Below, piece after piece: positions 37,871-44,460 of a DNA stretch of 64,000 nucleotides (the first letter of the stretch is position 1; every line of letters starts with the position of its first letter). Origin of the DNA: JADFDG01 sp965232985. GTDB taxonomy: Bacteria; Pseudomonadota; Gammaproteobacteria; Pseudomonadales; JADFDG01. Position numbers and translations under genes: made by a program. The stretch is from NCBI GenBank assembly GCA_965232985.1, contig CBDDRC010000009.1:89213-153212 (forward strand). Direction: 5' to 3'. The notes under the pieces were generated by a model that worked only from the letters and a program-made list of their open reading frames with translations, was not told where the DNA came from and did no database searches.

Positions 37871-37900
37871 TTGACATTTGGCCATGTGACCAAATAACCT
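37871..37900 (+). promoter_or_regulatory. pmoC promoter with operator O1 in the spacer
   Basis: A consensus -35 box TTGACA (37871-37876) is followed by a 17-base spacer and a weak -10 (ATAACC, or TAACCT with 18 bases). The spacer is almost entirely occupied by the palindrome ATTTGGCCATGTGACCAAAT (37876-37895, 16 of 20 positions symmetric). A protein bound there would block RNA polymerase. The same arrangement recurs at 60798-60826. Confidence 0.65.
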
Positions 37901-37909
37901 TGAGGCTGG

Positions 37910-37929
37910 ATTTGGCCATTTGGCCAAAT
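37910..37929. promoter_or_regulatory. pmoC operator O2
   Basis: ATTTGGCCATTTGGCCAAAT is a near-perfect 20-base palindrome in the predicted pmoC leader. Its centre lies 34 bases beyond that of O1. It shares the core TTGGCCA-NN-TGGCCAA with a site at 60769-60786. Confidence 0.7.
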
Positions 37930-37970
37930 TGGCGGGCAAGTTCAAAAGAGCAGATCAGAGGAGTAAGACC

Positions 37971-38750
37971 ATGATCACGCATTTCACATCCAAAGCGCAG
38001 GCCGACGCCTATCTGGCCCCCCCCCCGGCGGTGCCCTGGAAGACCTTGGCTATCATCACGTTCCTGTTGGTGAGCCTCTTTGCTGGCTACCGGTACTATC
38101 AGGAGCTCACCTCGTTTTCGGTGGGTCTTGATTACTTCGAGCCGGAGTTTCAGATCTACTGGATGAATCTCCTTTACACCCAGCTCGTTGTCGAGGCGCT
38201 CGTGTTCGTTGGCTTGGTCGGCTACCTGTGGAAGACGCGCGACAAGAACGTCCTGCAGGTTACTGCGCAAGAGGAGCTGCGTCGTTATTATGTGTTGCTG
38301 TGCTGCATTGTGGGTTTCTCGACAATCTCGTATCTCGCCGCCTCCCTCTATACGGAAGCCGACGCCGCCTGGCACCAGGTTACGGTGCGCGACACGGACT
38401 TCACGCCGACGCACATTGCACTTTTCTATTTCGGCATTCCAACCTTCATCATCCTGGGGGTGTCGACATTCGTTTATGCCCACACCCGGCTGCCGCAGTT
38501 TCACAATCGCGTGTCGGCGGGCCTGGCGCTGCTGGTGGCTGGCCCGATCCTGATCATGCCGAACCTCGGGTTCAATGAGTGGGGTCACACCTTCTTCTAT
38601 GCCGAGGAGCTGTTCGCGGCGCCGGTGCATTGGGGGTTTGTGCTGCTGGGCTGGTCTGCCTTCGCTGCCGGCGGTTTTCTGATCCAGATCATCACGCGGA
38701 TGATCACGCTGTCGAGCCTTGATGGCGATCAGAAAGTTGTTGAGGCTTGA
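37971..38750 (+). CDS. pmoC: Copper membrane monooxygenase subunit C (PmoC/AmoC/BmoC family)
   Basis: 259 residues with about six membrane helices. This is the subunit of particulate methane/ammonia/hydrocarbon monooxygenase thought to carry the oxygen-activating copper. The CuC ligands are all present: D131 and H135 (EADAAWH) and H148 (DTDFTPTH). So are the CuD ligands N202, H206 (NEWGH) and H220 (APVH), matching D156/H160/H173 and N227/H231/H245 of Methylococcus PmoC. The ATG at 37971 has GAGGAG eight bases upstream. Codons 16-19 contain a run of ten cytosines. It is the first gene of a C-A-B operon, the usual order. The substrate cannot be read from sequence; a short alkane is inferred from context. 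Confidence 0.95.
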   Translation: MITHFTSKAQADAYLAPPPAVPWKTLAIITFLLVSLFAGYRYYQELTSFSVGLDYFEPEFQIYWMNLLYTQLVVEALVFVGLVGYLWKTRDKNVLQVTAQEELRRYYVLLCCIVGFSTISYLAASLYTEADAAWHQVTVRDTDFTPTHIALFYFGIPTFIILGVSTFVYAHTRLPQFHNRVSAGLALLVAGPILIMPNLGFNEWGHTFFYAEELFAAPVHWGFVLLGWSAFAAGGFLIQIITRMITLSSLDGDQKVVEA

Positions 38751-38789
38751 AGCCCAGTCTCCAAGGTAATTTCTTCAAGTGGCAACAGG

Positions 38790-38810
38790 CGGCGGGCGCA
38801 AAGCCCGCCG
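38790..38810 (+). terminator. Stem-loop between pmoC and pmoA
   Basis: CGGCGGGC and GCCCGCCG form a perfect eight-base stem with a five-base loop (GCAAA) in the 127-base gap between pmoC and pmoA. No T-run follows. It is more likely an mRNA-processing or stabilising element, or a partial terminator, than a full terminator. Confidence 0.6.
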
Positions 38811-38877
38811 TACTGTCGTCGATGTATCGCTGTGGCAACATGCGATGGCACAGCAACAAATCCCATGAGGCCCACTG

Positions 38878-39651
38878 ATGACTTTCACCACCCCTAACGA
38901 AGGCGAGCGGATCATCCGCTCTGCGGTCACAACCCGCGCGCAGCAACATGCGGTTTATCGGAATATTGATCTGCTTGCTGTGCCGCTGTTCGTGCTCTTG
39001 TTCGCCGGCATCTTCAGTTTCCATTTTGCCCTGACTGTTGGCGACTGGGACTACTGGGTGGACTGGCGCGACCGCCGTTGGTGGCCGCTGGTGACGCCGC
39101 TGTCATTGTTGGTTCTGCCGGCCGTGTTCGGCTATCTCCTGTGGACACGGTTTCGGTTGCCGCTGTCGGCTTCTGTTGCGCTACTGAGTTTTGGTCTGGC
39201 GTCCTGGGTCAGCCGGTGGCTGAACTTTGAAGGCTTTGCCGGTTTTCCTTTGAATATGGTTTCCCCATCAACGTTTATCGGCTTGGGCCTGATTCTTGAC
39301 TGTACGTTGTTGCTGAGCCGAAGCTTCTTCTTCACCGGCCTGTTCGGCGCATTCTTTTTTGCGGCGCTGGTCTACCCCTTGAACTGGACGATGATGGCGC
39401 CATTCCATGTGCCGGTCGAATACAATGGCACGCTGGTGACTGTGGCAGATCTGATGGGCTACGAGTACGTCAGAACTGCGATTCCCGAGTATGTTCGCAT
39501 CATTGAAGAATCGACACTGCGAACCTTTGGCGAAGCTGTGACACCACTGACGGCAGTATTCGCCGGCTTTGTCGCCATCCTCATGTATTACTTCTGGACC
39601 TGGATTGGGTATCTTGCTTCCCGAGCCATCTGGATCAAACGAATTGTCTGA
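38878..39651 (+). CDS. pmoA: Copper membrane monooxygenase subunit A (PmoA/AmoA family)
   Basis: 257 residues, the size of PmoA, with about seven membrane helices. Diagnostic family segments are GDWDYWVDWRDRRWWP (residues 55-70), FPLNMVSPSTFIGLG, VYPLNWTMMAPFHVP and AIPEYVRIIEESTLRTFGE. PmoA is the membrane scaffold subunit and the usual phylogenetic marker gene. The start has GAGG upstream. The GDWDYW form (Tyr, not Phe) corresponds to the region used for PmoA primers and may escape them. Confidence 0.95.
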   Translation: MTFTTPNEGERIIRSAVTTRAQQHAVYRNIDLLAVPLFVLLFAGIFSFHFALTVGDWDYWVDWRDRRWWPLVTPLSLLVLPAVFGYLLWTRFRLPLSASVALLSFGLASWVSRWLNFEGFAGFPLNMVSPSTFIGLGLILDCTLLLSRSFFFTGLFGAFFFAALVYPLNWTMMAPFHVPVEYNGTLVTVADLMGYEYVRTAIPEYVRIIEESTLRTFGEAVTPLTAVFAGFVAILMYYFWTWIGYLASRAIWIKRIV

Positions 39652-39661
39652 GGGGAATATC

Positions 39662-40954
39662 ATGCACAGCAAGAGCTTCTTTGCTGAAGGGAAGTATGCG
39701 CGCAGCAACGGAAAAGCGCAGTGGTTCGGCCGCTCGCTGTTTATCCGCGCGATCATCTCAATCCTGCTGCTGGCCGTGGCGGGCGAAACTTTCGCGCACG
39801 GAGAACGAGCACAGCAAGCCGGGTTGCGGATGCGCACCGTTCATTGGTTCGATACGCAGATCACGACGACCAATTTGAAGGTGAATGAAACGCTCACCTT
39901 GACCGGGAAATTCGTGCCGTCGCGATTCTGGCCGGAGCATATGGACGGGCCGCAGGGCACCGCCTTTCTGAACGTGGGCATCCCGGGTCCGGTGTTCGTG
40001 CGGATCGACTCGAAAGTGAATGGCGTGCCCATGGTGCGCTCGACGGCATTTCATCTGGGTGAGACCTACGATTACTCGATGACCCTTAAGGCGCGCACGC
40101 CGGGGCGTTATCACGTGCACCCGGTACTCAGCGTTGAGGGCACGGGCCCGGTGATCGGTCCGGCTTACTGGGTTGAGGTAACGGGCAACCAGGCCGATTT
40201 CGTCAACGAGGTCACCACCCTGACCGGCGACACCATCAATCTCGAAACCTACGGGATGAAGAATATCGCCTTCTGGAGCGGACTCTGGCTGCTCATAGGC
40301 TTGGTCTGGTTCATCTACTGGCTGACCAAATGTCCAATCCTTATTCCGCGTTTTCGTCGGGTTTCCGATTTGGGCGATGATGCCGATCAGATCATCACGC
40401 CCCTGGACAAGAAAATTGGCGCCGCCTTTTTGGGCGGTACACTGATGCTGATTGGGTTCGGCTATCTCTGGGCGCAAGACCAGTACCCGATCACCACGCC
40501 ATTGCAGACCGGCAAGGTACACGTGCCGCCCATGGATGACGCCAATGCCAAAATGGTGACCGTGCGGCTGGATGACGCGCGTTACCGGATTCCCGGCAGA
40601 AGTTTCGAGTTGAAGCTGACGGTGACGAACAACTCTGATCGGCCGATCAGTCTGGGCAGGTTTACCACGGCGAATATTCGCTTTATCAATCCTGACGTGT
40701 TGGCCGACAAGCCGGTGGATGTCGGCGATCTGGTCGCCCCAACCGGTCTGCGTGTTGAGGGCCAGGCGATTGCGCCAGGTGAAACGCGACAGATCACCGC
40801 ATTTGCTGAAGATGCGCTGTGGGAAACCTATCGTCTTACCAGCCTGATCTATGATCCGGACTCCCGTTTTGCCGGCATGCTGTTCTTCTATGACGACCAG
40901 CATCGGCAGTTCTATTCAGAGGTCGGCGGGCCGATGCTGCCGGTGTTTATCTGA
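39662..40954 (+). CDS. pmoB: Copper membrane monooxygenase subunit B (PmoB/AmoB family)
   Basis: 430 residues. After a signal peptide the mature protein is expected to begin at H46 (ETFA/HGERAQ), equal to H33 of Methylococcus PmoB. The other two CuB ligands are H151 and H153 (GRYHVHPV), equal to H137/H139. Two cupredoxin domains flank two membrane helices (IAFWSGLWLLIGLVWFIYW and a second near residue 260). The C-terminal signature DPDSRFAGMLFFYDD is intact. The ATG at 39662 has GAGGGG upstream. The stop overlaps the next start by one base (TGATG). Confidence 0.96.
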   Translation: MHSKSFFAEGKYARSNGKAQWFGRSLFIRAIISILLLAVAGETFAHGERAQQAGLRMRTVHWFDTQITTTNLKVNETLTLTGKFVPSRFWPEHMDGPQGTAFLNVGIPGPVFVRIDSKVNGVPMVRSTAFHLGETYDYSMTLKARTPGRYHVHPVLSVEGTGPVIGPAYWVEVTGNQADFVNEVTTLTGDTINLETYGMKNIAFWSGLWLLIGLVWFIYWLTKCPILIPRFRRVSDLGDDADQIITPLDKKIGAAFLGGTLMLIGFGYLWAQDQYPITTPLQTGKVHVPPMDDANAKMVTVRLDDARYRIPGRSFELKLTVTNNSDRPISLGRFTTANIRFINPDVLADKPVDVGDLVAPTGLRVEGQAIAPGETRQITAFAEDALWETYRLTSLIYDPDSRFAGMLFFYDDQHRQFYSEVGGPMLPVFI

Positions 40955-41526
40955 TGCGGCGATTGGCTGCGCTGCTGGTGCTTTTGTTCGCTGCCGCTGC
41001 GCCAGGCGTTTTGCTGGCGCATGGTGGCGTGTCGATGGACAACGATGTTTGTCTGATGAAGCTCGGCCCGTACCGTTCACATTTTACCGGCTATCAACCG
41101 GAGCGGCGTGCCACCCAGGAATTTTGTGAAGACATTCCCGAGCTGGGCAACGTGGTCATGGTGATGGACTTCATGTCGGATGAGTTGCGTTCGATGCCGA
41201 CTGATTTCCGAATCGTTCGCGACGTAAAAGATATCGGCAGATCCGCCGTTTACGCTGATCTGGGTTCTGCTGATGATATTGAAAAGGCAACAGTGTTCCA
41301 CAAGCCGGCGGCTCTGTATCCGCACGGTACATTGAGCGTGAGCCATCGCTTCCCCGAGCACGGGCGCTTTATCGGTATTGTGACGGCCACGTCGCCTGCG
41401 GGAGAGAAGTTCATTTCTGTGTTTCCTTTTGCGGTCGGCGAAAAGTCCTACGGGCGCTATTTGGTGGTCTTCCTGATCGCCCTGCTGGCGAGCGTATTGC
41501 TTTATCGGCGCGCAACGAAGAGCTAG
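40954..41526 (+). CDS. Exported protein between pmoB and copC, mature N-terminal His, family unknown
   Basis: 190 residues. A signal peptide ends at LLA/HGGVS, giving a predicted N-terminal histidine. A conserved-looking block DNDVCLMKLGPYRSHFTGYQ and a second cysteine in EFCEDIPEL follow. The C-terminus is a single membrane helix (YLVVFLIALLASVLLY) with a basic end, so it is an inner-membrane-anchored periplasmic protein. It is coupled to pmoB (TGATG) and precedes copC by two bases. Position and possible Cu ligands suggest copper delivery to the monooxygenase; it could be a PmoD/AmoD-like counterpart, but I do not recognise it as one. Confidence 0.8.
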   Translation: MRRLAALLVLLFAAAAPGVLLAHGGVSMDNDVCLMKLGPYRSHFTGYQPERRATQEFCEDIPELGNVVMVMDFMSDELRSMPTDFRIVRDVKDIGRSAVYADLGSADDIEKATVFHKPAALYPHGTLSVSHRFPEHGRFIGIVTATSPAGEKFISVFPFAVGEKSYGRYLVVFLIALLASVLLYRRATKS

Positions 41527-41528
41527 CG

Positions 41529-41909
41529 ATGATGCGTTCGACGCGATTGGTACTTGGCGTCATTCTCTGGGCGCTGGCGGTGACTGCCAGCGCCCACTCG
41601 GCGCTGCTGCGCGCCGAGCCCGGGTCGCGGGCTGTGCTGACGGAATCGCCGAGGTTAATCAGGTTGTGGTTCAACGAACCGGTCGAGGCAGCCTTCTCGA
41701 CGGTGACGCTGGAAACAGCGAAAGGCAAGAAGTTGCCGGGGCTCACCAAACCAAAGATTGCGCCGGATGATGCGAAGCAGTTGATCGTCGAATTGCCGGC
41801 GCTTGATCCGGGTACATACAAAGTTCGCTACCGCGTGTTATCGGTCGATGGCCACATCGTTGATTGGGGCTATAGTTTCCGCCTGGAGCCGGCGCCGGCG
41901 AAACCATGA
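41529..41909 (+). CDS. copC: Periplasmic copper-binding protein CopC (YobA family)
   Basis: 126 residues. The signal peptide ends at ASA/HSALLRAEP, leaving the N-terminal histidine of the Cu2+ site. The end motif LSVDGHIVDWGYSFRL supplies the further His and Asp ligands. CopC carries copper in the periplasm and usually works with CopD. It overlaps the next gene by four bases. In the context of pmoCAB it probably supplies copper to the monooxygenase. Confidence 0.92.
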   Translation: MMRSTRLVLGVILWALAVTASAHSALLRAEPGSRAVLTESPRLIRLWFNEPVEAAFSTVTLETAKGKKLPGLTKPKIAPDDAKQLIVELPALDPGTYKVRYRVLSVDGHIVDWGYSFRLEPAPAKP

Positions 41910-43927
41910 TCGAGTGGATTGGGCGGCTTGCGGCCTCGCTGGAGGCCGTGTCGGTCGTTGTCATCGCCGGCATGACATTCTTCTGGTGGTTGTGCGGGAC
42001 CGGTGTCCGGACACGCCTGCCGGAAGTTGAGCGCAGGCTCGTCGCCAGTCTGATCGTTGCCCTGATTGTTTTTATTACCGCGCAGTTGATTCAACTGCCT
42101 GTCCAGTTTGCTGCCGTTATCGGTTCGCCAGACGCTGCATGGCAAGCGCCTTGGGGGAATTGGCGGGAATACATCGCAGCCACGCGCCCGGGCATGCTGT
42201 GGCTGATACGAACCCTGATGGGTGTTGCCTTGCTGGCGGTTGTCGCAACCGCAGCACTGCGAGTCCGGCGCCCGCTCCTGCCGCCGCAGCCAATGTCGTC
42301 GCGCCTGTTGGGCATTATTTCCATCGCCGGAATAGCCATCACTGGTTCGGGCGCGCTCGCAGGCCACTACGCTGGTGATGAGAATGCCCCGTTCCTGGTG
42401 CCTGTGCATGCGGCACACATGGCCACTGTTGCCCTTTGGGTCGGCAGTCTGCCGGTTTGGTGGATGACGGTCCGTGCTGAGGGTCGGCAGGCCAGGTTGT
42501 TCGGGGAGCCATTTTCCGCAGATGTCACACAATCGGTGCTGCGATTTTCGCGCGTCGCGATGCTGCTGGTGGTAATTCTGGTGGCCACGGGCGTGCTGCT
42601 GGCAGATCAGTTTATCGACAATCAGGGCGATCAGTTCGGCACGCCGTGGGGGCTGCTGTTGACGGCCAAGATCGCTTTGCTGGCAGTGGCCTTGCTGGCA
42701 GCCAATGCGATACGCAGGGATCTGCCGCACTGGTCGATCGGGATGGTGGTGAACAAGAGCACGGCGTTGCGTGCCGTGCGTATCGAGTGGGCCGCCACAT
42801 TTCTCGCCGTGGCCTTGGCGGCCATCCTGGGCCAGATGACGCCCGCCTCGCACGAGCAGGCACTTTGGGTGCTGCCGTTTCGCTTCTCTTTTGAGGCGAT
42901 CGCGCTGGATCGGATCGTGTTGCAGATGCTCTGGGCCGGCGTGTGGGTCGCGGTGGCCGCTTTGCTTGCCGTGATGGTGGCCGTCTACCGCCATTCCGGC
43001 CGCGTTCTGCTCGCCCTGTATTCGATCCTGTTTGCAGTGGGCGCCGGTACAGCGCTATGGGCATTGGCAGTGCCTGCGTTCCCAGACACTTTCCAGCGCA
43101 GTGATGTTGCCTATATGAGTGAATCCGTTGCCAACGGAGAACTGCTTTTCCGCGAAAACTGCACGGTCTGCCATGGTGCTGGCGGGCATGGCGACGGCCC
43201 CCTCTCCACGCGCACGCGCAGGCCGCCAGCGGATCTCTCCGCGCCGCACACGGCCCTGCATACTGCCGGAGACATGTTCTGGTGGATAGGCAACGGCATT
43301 CCGGCTGGCGGTATGCCTGGATTTGCTGATCGATTGAACGAACAGGATCGCTGGGATCTCGTCAATTTTTTGCGGACGTTTTCCCAGGGCTTCCAGGCGC
43401 GGGTACTGGAAAGTCACGTGGTTCCCGATCAGGGCTGGTTGGCAGCACCGGATTTTTATCTCGTGGATCAGGGCGGAAATTTATCGCAACTGAAGGCATT
43501 GCGGGGCGTGCCGGTATTGCTGGTGCTCGATATGGAAACGCAAGCTGCAATGTCCGCCCGGATAGATGCGCTTAAGGTCTGGCACAAGCAGGCAGGAAAG
43601 CGCCTGGAAATCGTGCATGTAACGGCCAACCCGGAAGCATTGACTGCGCTTCGGCCGGACATCTGGTATGCACAAAGCCCGCGCGATGTGCTCGCCACTT
43701 ATGAGTTACTGACGCGCACCTTGACCATGCGGGGAGATGTCGGCGTCCTCGGTGTGCCGCGCCAGCATGCGGAATTTCTGCTGGATCGCTACGGATACAT
43801 CCGGGCGCGCTGGCTGCCTGACGAGGATCCGGCGGGGTGGGCGCTACCAGAGGCGCTGGCCGGCGAACTGGATCAGTTGGCAGCAGACACCCGGGTGCCC
43901 CCGCCGCCGGACGATCATCTTCATTGA
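41906..43927 (+). CDS. CopD-cytochrome c-thioredoxin-like fusion protein
   Basis: 673 residues in three parts. Residues 1 to about 395 are a CopD-type copper-transport membrane domain with eight or nine helices. Residues about 400-500 form a class-I cytochrome c domain with heme site C419-TVC-H423 and a probable Met ligand in GGMPGF. Residues about 510-665 resemble an AhpC/SCO thioredoxin fold (APDFYLVDQGGNLSQLKALRGVPVLLVLD, then EFLLDRYGYIRARW) but lack a CxxC. The end is PPDDHLH. The fusion suggests electron transfer tied to copper import or reduction. I see no frameshift. Confidence 0.88.
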   Translation: MIEWIGRLAASLEAVSVVVIAGMTFFWWLCGTGVRTRLPEVERRLVASLIVALIVFITAQLIQLPVQFAAVIGSPDAAWQAPWGNWREYIAATRPGMLWLIRTLMGVALLAVVATAALRVRRPLLPPQPMSSRLLGIISIAGIAITGSGALAGHYAGDENAPFLVPVHAAHMATVALWVGSLPVWWMTVRAEGRQARLFGEPFSADVTQSVLRFSRVAMLLVVILVATGVLLADQFIDNQGDQFGTPWGLLLTAKIALLAVALLAANAIRRDLPHWSIGMVVNKSTALRAVRIEWAATFLAVALAAILGQMTPASHEQALWVLPFRFSFEAIALDRIVLQMLWAGVWVAVAALLAVMVAVYRHSGRVLLALYSILFAVGAGTALWALAVPAFPDTFQRSDVAYMSESVANGELLFRENCTVCHGAGGHGDGPLSTRTRRPPADLSAPHTALHTAGDMFWWIGNGIPAGGMPGFADRLNEQDRWDLVNFLRTFSQGFQARVLESHVVPDQGWLAAPDFYLVDQGGNLSQLKALRGVPVLLVLDMETQAAMSARIDALKVWHKQAGKRLEIVHVTANPEALTALRPDIWYAQSPRDVLATYELLTRTLTMRGDVGVLGVPRQHAEFLLDRYGYIRARWLPDEDPAGWALPEALAGELDQLAADTRVPPPPDDHLH

Positions 43928-43976
43928 AGGCGCGGTGACAATCGGAAGCAAAGCAAATGGCAACCCGGAGGTGTGT

Positions 43977-44444
43977 ATGAGATTGCGATTCAAGACAACC
44001 ATGATAACGGCCGCGCTCGGACTGCTGATGCAGGCCGGTGCAGCCCTTGCCGCCGCCGACCCCCATGCGGGTCACCATGGCGGTACGCCCGCCGTGGCGG
44101 CGAGCAGCGACACGAAGGTGCCCGGACTCAGACTGCTGATGCCGCAGGCAGGAGACTGTGTGGAAGGTCAGATGGCTATCGTGATAGAAACGGACGCCGA
44201 CCTTGACCAGGCCACCATGAGTGCCGCCAAGATCGGCACGCACCTGCACATAGGTATTGATGACAAGTCGATGATGCCGGTGCGTGAGCAGCTTTTCTCG
44301 GCCGGCAACAACCGCTATGTGTACCTGCTCGATTTGCCGGTGGATTCCGGCAAGCATCAGGTATCAGTGTACTGGGCTGGCGCCGATCACCAGACTATAG
44401 AAACGTCGGTTCAACGTGTGGAAATCAAGGTTCGCAACCCCTGA
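43977..44444 (+). CDS. Periplasmic histidine-rich small protein of unknown function
   Basis: 155 residues with a signal peptide (to about ALA/AADPHAGHHGG) that leaves a His-rich N-terminus, and a second motif GTHLHIGIDDKSMM. The remaining beta-rich body (YVYLLDLPVDSGKHQVSVYW) resembles DUF4399-like periplasmic proteins, but the match is not certain. GGAGG lies six bases upstream. It sits in the copper-monooxygenase operon, 16 bases before the acyl-CoA ligase gene, and may bind copper. Confidence 0.75.
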   Translation: MRLRFKTTMITAALGLLMQAGAALAAADPHAGHHGGTPAVAASSDTKVPGLRLLMPQAGDCVEGQMAIVIETDADLDQATMSAAKIGTHLHIGIDDKSMMPVREQLFSAGNNRYVYLLDLPVDSGKHQVSVYWAGADHQTIETSVQRVEIKVRNP

Positions 44445-44460
44445 TGCCGGAGGATAGGCC

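Larger units (their letters stand above)
37634..37970. other. Intergenic region recQ-pmoC with regulatory elements
   Basis: 337 bases with no supported gene. The left two-thirds is GC-rich and shows no recognisable structure. The right part holds a TTGACA promoter element, two palindromic operator-like sites and the GAGGAG ribosome site of pmoC (described separately). Confidence 0.8.

Noticed and set aside
37971..40954. Annotation as ammonia monooxygenase (amoCAB)
   Set aside because: No hydroxylamine oxidoreductase or related cytochromes are present in the window, and the neighbours are organic-acid and ketone enzymes. The family alone cannot separate the substrates, so a neutral name is used.
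41906..43927. Possible mis-joined reading of separate copD and cytochrome genes
   Set aside because: The frame is continuous with no internal ribosome site or stop, and the domains join through plausible linkers, so a real fusion is preferred.
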